In this document: piece by piece, positions 8,453 through 17,605 of the stretch
Layout of the letters: every line of letters starts with the position of its first letter
Numbering within the stretch: position 1 is the first letter of the stretch
Source: Isotricha intestinalis
Lineage: Eukaryota > Ciliophora > Litostomatea > Vestibuliferida > Isotrichidae
Direction of reading: 5' to 3'
Length of the DNA: 19,602 nucleotides
Assembly: GCA_023807065.1 (NCBI GenBank)
Contig: JAJJLU010004056.1
Span: forward strand, 1 to 19,602
Program-made: the position numbers and the translations under genes
The notes under the pieces: generated by a model
Told to the model about the DNA's origin: nothing
Seen by the model: only the letters and a program-made list of their open reading frames with translations
Databases searched by the model: none

Positions 8453-9412
8453 TTATATTAACCTATTGGAAAAAGTTAAATAACAAGCAAAACTCTTTCC
8501 TATTTTAGTAGAACAAATTCCAATAAATTTTAAATTAGGATTCAAAATAGTTTTTCTTTTCATTCCTTCTTTTTTTCCAGTATCATCAACAATCATTAAT
8601 ATAAAACTTGTTTCAGGATCTTTAATATTATCTTTAAAAAAAGTTTTTACAGGAACAACTAAATTATTTACAGAATTTTTTAAATAATCTTTCATTTTAA
8701 TTTCATTTTCATTTTCAGGAAGAGAAATGTTTAATTGAGGAAAATATATTAATTTTTTCATTGGGTTTGTATTATTTAAATAATTAATTGCTTCATCAAA
8801 ACTTTTTTCTCCTTTATTTAAAGCTACATTTACTTTTGATTTATATATTAAATGTCCAGATTTATTTGTTTTAATATTTGATTTACTTTTTTCAATAATT
8901 GGAATAAATTTTTTAGGGTTTTCTCTTATTAAATTTATTTGTTCGAAAATATATTTTGAATAATCATCTTCTGGAATTAAATTTTTATCTATTGAATCTT
9001 CTATATCTTTTTCACCATGAAAATAATTATTATTTGATAGTACATTAGATGCTACTATAAATTCTGTATTTTCTATATCATTCTCATTTGAATTTTCTTC
9101 AAATTGATTATTATTATAATTATCATAATCATTATATCTATAATTATTTAAATTTTCTTCTTCAATTATATTTATATTTTTAGTAGGAAGATCTAATTTA
9201 GATTCTATATTATCTTTAAATGAATTATTATTCGAACTAAAAAATTTTTGAGATGAATAATTTTTTAATTTAAATTTTTCATGTAAATTATTTGATGTAT
9301 TTAAATTTGAAGGAATACTATTAAAGTGTTCATTCCTTTCTTCAGGTCTTATTTCTCCTCCTTCATCAAATAATTTAAATTTATCTCCTAAACACTGACA
9401 AAAATTCCCCAT
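8453..9412 (-). CDS. N-terminally acylated, degenerate CAP/SCP-domain protein
   Basis: 319 residues, intact, TAA. It starts MGNFCQC: Gly2 is a candidate for N-myristoylation, with Cys5 and Cys7 for palmitoylation, so it is probably held on the cytosolic face of a membrane; there is no signal peptide. Residues 20-148 are Asn/Glu/Ser-rich and likely disordered. Residues 150-317 match the CAP (SCP/PR-1) fold as seen in protist and bacterial members: an opening helix FEQINLIRENPKKFIPII, FDEAINYLNN, and a closing LNPNLKFIGIC...CYLTFS. The His residues that line the CAP pocket are absent: the usual D-H site reads ENEIKMKDYL, and the usual G-H-R before the NP motif reads GMKRKTILNP. So ligand or metal binding of the ordinary kind is unlikely. 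It shares a 114-bp divergent promoter region with the next gene and converges on the PB1 gene 70 bp away. Confidence 0.75.
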   Translation of the reverse strand: MGNFCQCLGDKFKLFDEGGEIRPEERNEHFNSIPSNLNTSNNLHEKFKLKNYSSQKFFSSNNNSFKDNIESKLDLPTKNINIIEEENLNNYRYNDYDNYNNNQFEENSNENDIENTEFIVASNVLSNNNYFHGEKDIEDSIDKNLIPEDDYSKYIFEQINLIRENPKKFIPIIEKSKSNIKTNKSGHLIYKSKVNVALNKGEKSFDEAINYLNNTNPMKKLIYFPQLNISLPENENEIKMKDYLKNSVNNLVVPVKTFFKDNIKDPETSFILMIVDDTGKKEGMKRKTILNPNLKFIGICSTKIGKSFACYLTFSNRLI

Positions 9413-9526
9413 TTATAATAAATTTAAAATATTTGAAAGTTTAATAAATTGTAGTAAAATACATAGAAAAAATATTTTATTCAAAAAGAATTATGATTTA
9501 TAAAAATAATCACATTAGTTTAAATA
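9413..9526. promoter_or_regulatory. Short divergent (bidirectional) promoter region
   Basis: Only 114 bp separate the start codons of the CAP-domain gene (-) and the 435-residue protein gene (+), so both promoters and 5' UTRs must fit here or overlap. The sequence is almost all A/T. TATA-like strings are present, but they cannot be told from background. The assignment rests on gene orientation alone. Confidence 0.5.
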
Positions 9527-10834
9527 ATGACTGACATAAAAATATATAATTCAATTACTCAATCAATTACAAATGATATATCATTATTTAAAAATAAAGA
9601 ACAATCCCAAATTGAATTTAATAAACAAATGATTATTAAAATGTGTTTATTATTAAATTTATCAGAAGAATTAAAAAATAAAAATGAAAAAATAAAAGAA
9701 ATTCGAAAGAAAGAAATAGAAAGACTATTAAAATTATATGAAGAAAATAAAGAAAGAGAAAAAAATAAAACAAATAACAAAGAAATTGATGAAAGTTCTG
9801 ATGAAGATAATAATGATGAAAATTATTGTTTAAATGTTTTAGAAAATCCTACTTTACAAATTTATATTCCTATGAATCAAACTTCATATTCATTAGAAGA
9901 TAATATCATTATTGAGTTAAACGGGAAAATGATAATTGATGATAATTTAATTAACAAAAAAAAAGTATTAGATGAAGAAAGTGAAAATAATAATATTGAT
10001 TTATCTTTTGAAGAACCTGTAATTTTATCTGAATATAAATTTAAAAATGAAACAGAAACAAATTTTTTAAATTTAATCGATGAATTTTTGGAGGATAATG
10101 AATTTACAAAAAATGTAAATTGCACAGAATTAAATTCTGATAATCCAATTGTATTTATAAATGAAAAGATAGATATTTCTTTTGCTCAACAAAGAAAAAA
10201 TTATAAAATAGCTTTTAATGAAAAAAATAATTTAAATAAAGAAAATATAAATTCAGATAATTCTTTAAATAATATTTATCAAAATGAATTTAAGAATTAT
10301 CTTTCTTTAAAAACTTTTGAATTTTATAATAAGCATATGAATATTACTTATTTAAATAAAATTCTTGGAGTTTATATAAAAATAAAAAATAAATCTGATT
10401 TATCAAAATATTGTGAAGAAAAAATGTTTTTAAATTTAACAAAAATTTACTTATTAAAATGTGGAATAAGTGATAAAACAATTTATGAAGATACTTTAAG
10501 AAATTTAATATATAAAGGAGGAAAGTATCATTTTGAAAGTTTTTTGAATTGTTTTTTAAAAATTTTAAAATTAACTGATGACAATTTAATTATTTTATAT
10601 AAATTTTTAATGTATTTATTGGTAAATGATGATAAAGAAGAAATAAATTTAAAAACTTTAAAACAATATTGTAATGAAATGATAACAAGTAAAATGGTAT
10701 ATGATGAAGAATTATGTGATGAAATAAGAAAAAAAATAATAAAAAAATATAATGCTTTATATAAAGGAGAATATCAAATATTTAATATTAGAAATATATT
10801 AATAATTTTAGAAACTTTTTTTGAAAATAAATAA
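9527..10834 (+). CDS. Unrecognised acidic helical protein
   Basis: 435 residues, ATG preceded by an A/T-rich leader, TAA stop. Residues 32-82 form a charged helix or coiled coil (LNLSEELKNKNEKIKEIRKK). An acidic linker DESSDEDNNDE follows at 88-98. Residues 100-260 are Asn/Glu-rich with scattered hydrophobic patches. Residues about 275-435 look like a compact helical domain with several Cys residues; KGGKYHFESFLNCFLKIL and LLVNDDKEEINLKTLKQY resemble helix-loop-helix units, the latter faintly like an EF-hand. The loop lacks a full set of calcium ligands, so calcium binding is not claimed. No signal peptide, membrane helix or catalytic motif. It converges with the SART1 gene (111-bp gap). Function unknown; the uninterrupted frame and sensible composition support a real gene. 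Confidence 0.8.
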   Translation: MTDIKIYNSITQSITNDISLFKNKEQSQIEFNKQMIIKMCLLLNLSEELKNKNEKIKEIRKKEIERLLKLYEENKEREKNKTNNKEIDESSDEDNNDENYCLNVLENPTLQIYIPMNQTSYSLEDNIIIELNGKMIIDDNLINKKKVLDEESENNNIDLSFEEPVILSEYKFKNETETNFLNLIDEFLEDNEFTKNVNCTELNSDNPIVFINEKIDISFAQQRKNYKIAFNEKNNLNKENINSDNSLNNIYQNEFKNYLSLKTFEFYNKHMNITYLNKILGVYIKIKNKSDLSKYCEEKMFLNLTKIYLLKCGISDKTIYEDTLRNLIYKGGKYHFESFLNCFLKILKLTDDNLIILYKFLMYLLVNDDKEEINLKTLKQYCNEMITSKMVYDEELCDEIRKKIIKKYNALYKGEYQIFNIRNILIILETFFENK

Positions 10835-10945
10835 AATTAATCATAAATTATATTATGTTTTCAAATTAGGGAAAAGAATAAGAAACTTTTGATAATATTA
10901 ATGAATTAATTTATTTATATAAATATAATTTAATATTTAACATTT

Positions 10946-12193
10946 TTATAAAAAATGAGAATTTTTTTCTTGAATTGTTATAAATGGATTATTTGTCTTA
11001 TTTTGTTTATTTTTCATTAATTTCATTGTTTTTGTATTTAATTGATTAGTTACTCTTTTTTGTTTTAAATCTCTTAAAATTTTCTTTTCTCTTTTTCTAA
11101 TTCCTGCATTTTCACCATGAAAAATATAACTTTGATATCTTGCCATTTCTTTTGGTTTTAACTTTTTCCCTTCTTCATCTCTATATTCAATTTCAACATC
11201 AATTTTTTCTTTATTATTAATAGGATAAACAATATTATTATTTAATTCTTTTTTATAATCTCTATCATTATAACGACCAAATGTTTCATTTTCATTTATC
11301 AATTTTTTTTGTTTAAATAAATATAAAGCTATACTTACTCCTTTTCTTGTTGGAATTTCTTCTAATTCTCCTAAATCATCATTAAATACTTCTTTTATAT
11401 TATTTTCATTAATATTATTTATTTCATTATTTTCTTTTGGATTATTATTATCTATTTTATTATTATTTATTTTTTTTTCTGGTTCATTTATTAAATTTTT
11501 TTTTTCTTTTTTATTTTCATTTTTTTTATTTTTTCTTGGTTTAAATATTGGAATATTATCTAAATTTAATAAATTATTTTCATCTTCATTTTTTTCAATA
11601 TTATTATTTTCTTCTTTTAAAGTTTTAAAAATAATATTTTCATTTGATAAATTTTCATTTTTTAAATTTTCTATTTTTCCTAATCTTTCCATTTCATCTT
11701 CATTTATATAATTATTATTTTGAAAATAATCACTTATTAAATCTTCTTTTTTTATATTTTTTTCTTCTTGTGGAATTAATAAAGTTGAAGGTTTAAATTT
11801 TTTCTTTTTCTTTTTTTGCTTTTTAATAAATTCATCTCTTGTTAAATATTCATTTTCAAATTTTTTATTTTGATTTAAATCAATTTCCTTTCCTATATTA
11901 TTTTTTTCTTTTATTCTTTTTAATTTTTCAAAAATTTTTGAAGAATCAATATCATTAATTTCTCCTTTTTCATTTAATTCTAAATCAATTGAATCAGAAT
12001 TTTTTTCATCATCTTTGAAACCTAAAGAAGAAAAATTATTATCTTTTTTTATTCTACTTACGTTTTTATTGTCTAAATTCTCTAATTCATCTTCACTTTC
12101 TTTATTTTCATTTTTATCTTTTAAAGTGAAAATGTAATCTAGATTTGATTCTAAATCTGAATAACCTTTTAATCTTAATTTTTTATTATCCAT
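10946..12193 (-). CDS. SART1: SART1/Snu66-family U4/U6.U5 tri-snRNP protein, short form
   Basis: 415 residues. The family is a component of the spliceosomal U4/U6.U5 tri-snRNP in the nucleus. Landmarks appear in family order: LDYIFTLKDKNE near residue 19 (family: ILTLKDK), FENEYLTRDEFIKKQKKKKKKFK near 111-133 (family: SEYLTPEEM followed by a basic run), DLGELEEIPTRKGVSIALYLF near 270-290 (family: LGEIPT and a later AALLLCQ segment), VEIEYRDEEGKKLKPKEMAR (about 330-350), YIFHGENAG, a basic helix and a final NNPFITI. The linkers are very Asn/Lys/Glu-rich. It is about half the human length, and the N-terminal RS-like and Hub1-binding (HIND) parts are not visible. A missed upstream exon in the 0.7 kb gap cannot be excluded, although the ATG at 12193 begins a sensible protein. 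Confidence 0.85.
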   Translation of the reverse strand: MDNKKLRLKGYSDLESNLDYIFTLKDKNENKESEDELENLDNKNVSRIKKDNNFSSLGFKDDEKNSDSIDLELNEKGEINDIDSSKIFEKLKRIKEKNNIGKEIDLNQNKKFENEYLTRDEFIKKQKKKKKKFKPSTLLIPQEEKNIKKEDLISDYFQNNNYINEDEMERLGKIENLKNENLSNENIIFKTLKEENNNIEKNEDENNLLNLDNIPIFKPRKNKKNENKKEKKNLINEPEKKINNNKIDNNNPKENNEINNINENNIKEVFNDDLGELEEIPTRKGVSIALYLFKQKKLINENETFGRYNDRDYKKELNNNIVYPINNKEKIDVEIEYRDEEGKKLKPKEMARYQSYIFHGENAGIRKREKKILRDLKQKRVTNQLNTKTMKLMKNKQNKTNNPFITIQEKNSHFL

Positions 12194-12885
12194 TAAAATA
12201 TATAAAATTTAAGAAAAATTTATTAAAATTATAAAAATTAATTTAAAATATTTAAGATTTTAAAACAAAAAACATTTAATAAATCTCAGGATTATTTAAA
12301 TGTTGAAATCAGGTTTATTATTTCATATTATTATTATTATCATAAATTTTTGAATTAAAATTCATTTAATTTTTCCAATGTTTAAAAATGAACTTTTATG
12401 TGTTGATGTTTTCAAAATAAAAATGAACTAACAATAAATTTTATTTATATTATTAATAGAATTAAAGACAAACATTTAAAATATATATAATTTAATTATT
12501 GTCACCTTTGCATCATGAGAAAAGTAATAATTTAAAGAAAATTACAAAGAATTTCAAGGAAAAGACTATTAAAAATTAAATTAATGAAAAAAAAAATAAA
12601 GATAAAAACTAAAGAAAATAAATATTTATATCTTTTTTTAAATTCAACTATTGAAAATCAATGAATGATTATTATAAAATGATAAGATCTATTTTATTAA
12701 TCTTATTTATAAATAAATTTCACTATATTATTAAATAATATCAAAAAAAAATATTTAAAATAAAAGAAAAGAATATCTTATATTTTAAAAAACTGTTATT
12801 TTTAAATCACAAAAAATTCACTTGAAAATAAATAAAAAATAATTTATTTAATTTTATAATTCTTTGATTTAAAATTTAAATTAAA
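12194..12885. other. Divergent intergenic region of about 0.7 kb
   Basis: Separates the 5' ends of the SART1 and GCP4 genes. It is AT-rich, with an ATT/ATA-rich stretch at 12324-12345 and a small island of higher GC at 12501-12520 (around gtcacctttgcatcatgag). That island was compared with U6 and C/D snoRNA motifs and did not hold up. A 21-codon ORF near 12378-12430 is too short to support. No other gene was seen; both promoters are presumably here. Confidence 0.6.
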
Positions 12886-15606
12886 ATGATTGATTCAATT
12901 TTATATTGTCTTCTGGGAACAACAGGAGGAATTTTTTTAGAAACAGAAAAAGAATTTAAAATAAATGAAAATATAAATACATTAACTGAAAGTGAAAAAG
13001 AATGTTTAATTTCAGTATGTAAAATAGGTCAAAATTATAAAATGTTATTTGATTTTATAAATAATTATGAAAATACATTTAATAATGAATTAATGAAAAC
13101 AAGTTCATTTGAAGAAAATTCACAAAATAATGAAAATAATGTTAGAAAAGAAACAATATATTTAAGTGGTGTTTGTAGAACAACAAATGAATTATTAACT
13201 GAATATAGACACATTATTTCAAGTTTAGAGTCTAAATTTTATATAGAACAAAATTTAACATTAAATGAAATTTTAACTGAGATTTCACCTTATATAATAA
13301 AATTTGAAAAATTACAAGATTTTATTTCTATAATATATAGAGATAATTTAAAAGGAGGTAAATTTTTAAATTATATTTATGAATGTGGTATTAATGGTGA
13401 TCCTCATATTAAATCTTTATTTAAATCTCTTTTTATAAATTGTAATATAATATTAAATAATATGATTTCAATGTGGATAATTAATAATTTAATTCAAAGT
13501 AATGAATTTTTTATTGTTTCAAGTAATAATTTTATAATAGAAGAAGATTTTATTAATGGAGAAAATCATGATTTAGAAAGTTGGAAAGCAAATTATTATA
13601 TTGAAAAAAATAATATTCCAATATATTTTCCGAATAATTTAGTAGAAGATATTTTATTTGTTGGAAAAGCAATTAAAATTTTAAATTCTAATAAAAATAG
13701 TGAAGAATGCAAAATTTCTTTTAATGATATGAGTATCTTTTATACTTCTCTTCAAAAATTAAATGAAATAATATTTAGACAAAATGAAGAAATTAATAAT
13801 TTAATTGATATTGAATTATATAATAAAATATTAACTTTAATTAAAAATTGTGTTTCTAAATTTTTATGGAAATTAGTTGTTAATAAAAATGGTTTTATTA
13901 ATCATTTAAATGCAGTTAGAAATATGTTTTTAACTTATCATGGAGAATTTATACATAATTTTATAACAAAAATACAAGATTTATTAAATTTACCTAATTT
14001 TAATAAAAAAATAGAAAATGAAATAAATGATGTTTATTTTAAAAGTTCTTTAAAAGAAGTTTTTCATATTGATACAAATCAAGAAAATTATTTTATTTAT
14101 AATCCATTTAGAATAAAATTAATTTCAAGTGGATTTATTTTTAATTTTCAAAATGAAGCAAATTTAAAAAATTATATAGAAAAAAGAGATATAAATTATT
14201 TAGGAGGAATCAATTATGATACAGTTTCAAATAGTTTTAGATTAATAAATACAACTTATAAATCTTCAAATGGGACAATTTGGAATTCTTCAAATTATGA
14301 TTTAGATGAAGAATTTTTATTAACTTCAAATTTTATTTTAAAAAATTTTTCAAAAAAAGAAAACGAAGATTTAATACATAAAGAAAAAAAAAGAGAGTCA
14401 ATGATAAAACAAAAAAGTATAAATAATAGGAATGAAATACCAACAAATCGTTCAATAATTATTAATTATATAATGCATCTTTCAAAGAATTTTCCTTCAC
14501 AACCACCTTTAAATTTATCAGAATTAACAAATTTTTTTAATTTTCAATTTTTATTAAATTACGAAGAAGAAGATAATCCTTCAAAACTTACTTCAATAAT
14601 ATTTAGATTATATTATTTAAATAAAACAAAATCAATAGAAAAAGAAATTTTTTCAACAATATTTAATAATATAAATAATCAAAAAATAAATATAAATGAT
14701 ATAATTAGTCCTTCAGAAATGAGTAATATTAATATATCATTTAAAGAAAATTATTGTACAATATATAATGAAGAAAAAACTTTTTCTTTTTCTTTTCCTT
14801 TTATGATAAATTCTTTTATATCAAAAGATAAAAGAAAAATGAATGTTGGAATGATTGTTCAAAGTCAAAATTGTGATATGATATTCGAATTTATTTCATG
14901 GAGTTGTAATTTTTATTCTGGAGAAATTTATAATGAAAATTCTAATTTAATTTTAATTAATTATAATCCTCCTTGGCCTCATAATTTTATATTTAATGAA
15001 AATATTTTAAAATTATATAATAATATTTTTAATTTAGTTTTCCCTTTAAAAACTAGTTTAACAATGTTAAATTCACTTTGGGTTGAAAAAAAAAATATTT
15101 GTAATAATTATAATTTAATTTTTAAATTAATTGATAGTGTTCATGCTGAATTTATTTGTTTTTTACAAAATTTAATTTCTTTTTATATGTTTGATGTTGT
15201 TGAAGTTAATTTTAAAAAATTTTTTGAAAAAATTCCTTCTTGTAAAGATTTAGAAGATTTAATGAAATTTCATGAAGAATTTTTAAATGATGTTATTGCT
15301 AATTCTTTCGTTAAAAGTAAAAAATTAATGAGAATGATATTTGATATTCTTTTTGTTGTTAGAAAATTTCATAATTATGTTCAAAATTTTATAAAGAATT
15401 TAAAAGAAAAAATGATTTTAAATAATAATAAAGATTTAATTATTGATAATGAGGAAACAATAAAAGAAGATTTAATGAATATCAAAAATGAATTTAAATT
15501 AAAAGTTAATACATTAATAACTTCATTTAATAAAATTAAAAATACAAAACATTTTAATGTAATCACTCAATTACTTTCAAAATTAGAATCACATAATTAT
15601 TATTAA
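12886..15606 (+). CDS. TUBGCP4: Gamma-tubulin complex component 4 (GCP4)
   Basis: 906 residues, intact. GCP4 is a subunit of the gamma-tubulin ring complex that nucleates microtubules. The N-terminus aligns with GCP4 from its first residue: MIDSILYCLLGTTGGIF, then LISVCKIGQNYKMLFDFINNY (41-61), VCRTTNELLTEYRHIISSLE and a WIINNLIQSNEFFIV segment, together covering GRIP1. The GRIP2 (gamma-tubulin-binding) region starts near residue 694 with NPPWPHNFIFNENILKLYN, followed by KLIDSVHAEF, ISFYMFDVVEVNF, FHEEFLNDVIANSF and a C-terminal LLSKLESHNYY like the family's terminal motif. Human GCP4 is 667 residues; the extra length lies mainly in the central region (about 440-690), which is Asn/Ser-rich with low similarity. 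Its 3' end lies 115 bp from the calpain-like gene. The start is supported by its match to the family N-terminus. Confidence 0.92.
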   Translation: MIDSILYCLLGTTGGIFLETEKEFKINENINTLTESEKECLISVCKIGQNYKMLFDFINNYENTFNNELMKTSSFEENSQNNENNVRKETIYLSGVCRTTNELLTEYRHIISSLESKFYIEQNLTLNEILTEISPYIIKFEKLQDFISIIYRDNLKGGKFLNYIYECGINGDPHIKSLFKSLFINCNIILNNMISMWIINNLIQSNEFFIVSSNNFIIEEDFINGENHDLESWKANYYIEKNNIPIYFPNNLVEDILFVGKAIKILNSNKNSEECKISFNDMSIFYTSLQKLNEIIFRQNEEINNLIDIELYNKILTLIKNCVSKFLWKLVVNKNGFINHLNAVRNMFLTYHGEFIHNFITKIQDLLNLPNFNKKIENEINDVYFKSSLKEVFHIDTNQENYFIYNPFRIKLISSGFIFNFQNEANLKNYIEKRDINYLGGINYDTVSNSFRLINTTYKSSNGTIWNSSNYDLDEEFLLTSNFILKNFSKKENEDLIHKEKKRESMIKQKSINNRNEIPTNRSIIINYIMHLSKNFPSQPPLNLSELTNFFNFQFLLNYEEEDNPSKLTSIIFRLYYLNKTKSIEKEIFSTIFNNINNQKININDIISPSEMSNINISFKENYCTIYNEEKTFSFSFPFMINSFISKDKRKMNVGMIVQSQNCDMIFEFISWSCNFYSGEIYNENSNLILINYNPPWPHNFIFNENILKLYNNIFNLVFPLKTSLTMLNSLWVEKKNICNNYNLIFKLIDSVHAEFICFLQNLISFYMFDVVEVNFKKFFEKIPSCKDLEDLMKFHEEFLNDVIANSFVKSKKLMRMIFDILFVVRKFHNYVQNFIKNLKEKMILNNNKDLIIDNEETIKEDLMNIKNEFKLKVNTLITSFNKIKNTKHFNVITQLLSKLESHNYY

Positions 15607-15721
15607 TTAAAAAATAATAATAAAATATAAGAATAAAATAATAATAAATTTAATAAAAATTTTGATAATTTTTACTTTATAAAAAATAAAAATAGAAAAT
15701 AATAATGATAAAAATTAATTA

Positions 15722-17605
15722 TTAAAATTGTTCAAAAGCAAAATTAACATTCATTTCTTGATAATCACATTCTCCTAAATAATAATTAATATGTTCTTCA
15801 TTAACAACAGGTTCATAAGCATCATCAATTTCTCCACTAACATCACCATTAACTGCAGCTTGATATTGTTCATTATTTTTTCTAATACCTAAATAAACAT
15901 ATTTATCTTTTTTCTTTAGTTTCAAATTTGGTAGTTCTCCTTCAATTGAATCTATATTTTTAAAATAAATTCTAGGTTTAAAGTAAATTTCATCTCCTTT
16001 ATTTTGAATATAAAAAAATGCAATTCCTGAATTTTCAAATCTATTTCCAGTAAATATTACAATCTTGTTTTTAAATCTACTTTTATATTTTGATAATGTT
16101 TCGACTTTATTAATAATAATATCTTTAATTAAAGATAAATCTTCATCAGGCTCCATTAAAGACCATTGAAAATGTTTAGTACAAGCTATATTAATAATAT
16201 AATCTTTTGGTTTTACCTTTGTAGTTTTATAATTTAAATTAGCTATTATAATATATTCACCAGGTGTTACTTCATTAGAAATTCCTTCATTAAAAGAAGA
16301 ATCATAATAAACGAATTTTTTTTTTTCAACTTTAGCTAAAATTAAATTTTCATTTACATTTTCATCAGGATTAATACTTCTGTCAAAACGATAACTTTGA
16401 CTATAAATTTTAATTGAACAAATAAGTTTTCCTTTATCGTCTAATTCAGGTATTTTAATTTTAATAACATTAAATTTATCAGCATTATTTTTATCAATAT
16501 TAATATTAGTAGAATAAAGTGGACTTAAAGGAACACAAATACAAACTTTATTAAAATATTTACAGAAATTATCATAATCAATGAAAAAAATACCATCATT
16601 AATGTCATATTCATTATAATTGAATTTCATTCTAGCTTCTTCATCCCATTTATCACTTTTATCACTCCAATCACCATTCCATTCTCCAAAACCAAAAGGA
16701 TTTCTTAATTTAATTAATTTAACTTTTTCACCACCAATTTCTCTTTCATAAGCATCAACCAAACTAAAAGTATGATTAGCAATTAAACCAACTTTTTCAC
16801 AATCTTCTTTAATCTTTTCTTCAATAGTTCCTGTCATAATTAATTTATAAGCACCTGATTCTTTTATATTTTTCCAAAAAGATATTTTATTTTCTTTAGA
16901 AACATCAATAGGAATAATATTAAAAGGAGTTAAAGTTTCAAAAACTTCTTGAGAATATCCAAATATTATATTTCCATAACCACCATTAATTTTAGCATAA
17001 ACTTTTTCTAAAATAACTCCCCATAATGCATTAGTTGGACTATCAGAAAATATAGGTTTATTAGTATTTTTATTTATAGGGAAGTAATCATCTATACATA
17101 TTATTTTCCATTCTCCATTTATTTTCATTCCTACTTCAATTGCACTATCTTCTTTTAATTCTAATGTTTTAAATAATTGTAATATTAAACGAGGATATTC
17201 ACTTAATGCTGTTAAACTTGCTACTAAATATGCATTTGATATTTCACCTAATTTAATATCATTTAATGTTATTTTTTCATTAAAAATTTTTCCTTCTGGC
17301 CATATTTCTTTTATATGTTTCCATTCAATTTGATTTTCTGATATTTTACTTTTTATTTCATTTAATGATTTATCTCTTCGAGATTCATTTGGTTCTTTAC
17401 CATAAAATGATTCATTATTTGGAGGAAAAAGATCATCTTGAAAAGGAGTTTTTGGTTTTTGATTTTTATAATAATTTTTATTTTCACTTATGTATCTATT
17501 TGGATTTTTTGAAAAATCTAAAAATTCTAAGGAATTATATGCTGTTCCTGGAAGAAGAGTTGGATCTATTGTATCTTCTGTTGTTCTACTATTTCCACAT
17601 CCCAT
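15722..17605 (-). CDS. Calpain-like protein, acylated, catalytic Cys replaced
   Basis: 627 residues. It starts MGCGNS: Gly2 is a candidate for N-myristoylation and Cys3 for palmitoylation, so it is likely membrane-bound from the cytosol. Residues about 95-360 form a CysPc (calpain protease) domain. The His site is intact (NHTFSLVDAYE, His278) and so is the Asn site (LRNPFGFGEWNGDWSDKSDKW, Asn302). The Cys site is not: where the family has L-G-D-C-W, this protein reads I-S-N-A-Y at 122-126, placing Ala125 at the nucleophile. Proteolysis is therefore not expected. Residues about 375-490 and 505-627 look like two calpain-type beta-sandwich (C2-like) domains. No EF-hand (penta-EF) domain is present. 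Non-catalytic calpain-like proteins with acylated N-termini are known from kinetoplastids and other protists, often at the cell cortex. The preceding Hsp110 gene is on the same strand, 273 bp upstream. Confidence 0.9.
   Translation of the reverse strand: MGCGNSRTTEDTIDPTLLPGTAYNSLEFLDFSKNPNRYISENKNYYKNQKPKTPFQDDLFPPNNESFYGKEPNESRRDKSLNEIKSKISENQIEWKHIKEIWPEGKIFNEKITLNDIKLGEISNAYLVASLTALSEYPRLILQLFKTLELKEDSAIEVGMKINGEWKIICIDDYFPINKNTNKPIFSDSPTNALWGVILEKVYAKINGGYGNIIFGYSQEVFETLTPFNIIPIDVSKENKISFWKNIKESGAYKLIMTGTIEEKIKEDCEKVGLIANHTFSLVDAYEREIGGEKVKLIKLRNPFGFGEWNGDWSDKSDKWDEEARMKFNYNEYDINDGIFFIDYDNFCKYFNKVCICVPLSPLYSTNINIDKNNADKFNVIKIKIPELDDKGKLICSIKIYSQSYRFDRSINPDENVNENLILAKVEKKKFVYYDSSFNEGISNEVTPGEYIIIANLNYKTTKVKPKDYIINIACTKHFQWSLMEPDEDLSLIKDIIINKVETLSKYKSRFKNKIVIFTGNRFENSGIAFFYIQNKGDEIYFKPRIYFKNIDSIEGELPNLKLKKKDKYVYLGIRKNNEQYQAAVNGDVSGEIDDAYEPVVNEEHINYYLGECDYQEMNVNFAFEQF

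Noticed and set aside
9559..10125. Two minus-strand ORFs (73 and 82 codons) within the 435-residue gene
   Set aside because: Antisense shadows of Lys/Glu-rich coding sequence; Ser/Phe/Leu-rich translations without an independent signal.
12495..12525. Possible U6 snRNA or C/D snoRNA on the minus strand (ATGATGCAAAGGTGACA)
   Set aside because: It resembles part of U6 at only about 10 of 16 positions, there is no ACAGAGA box upstream, and no D box is present for a snoRNA.
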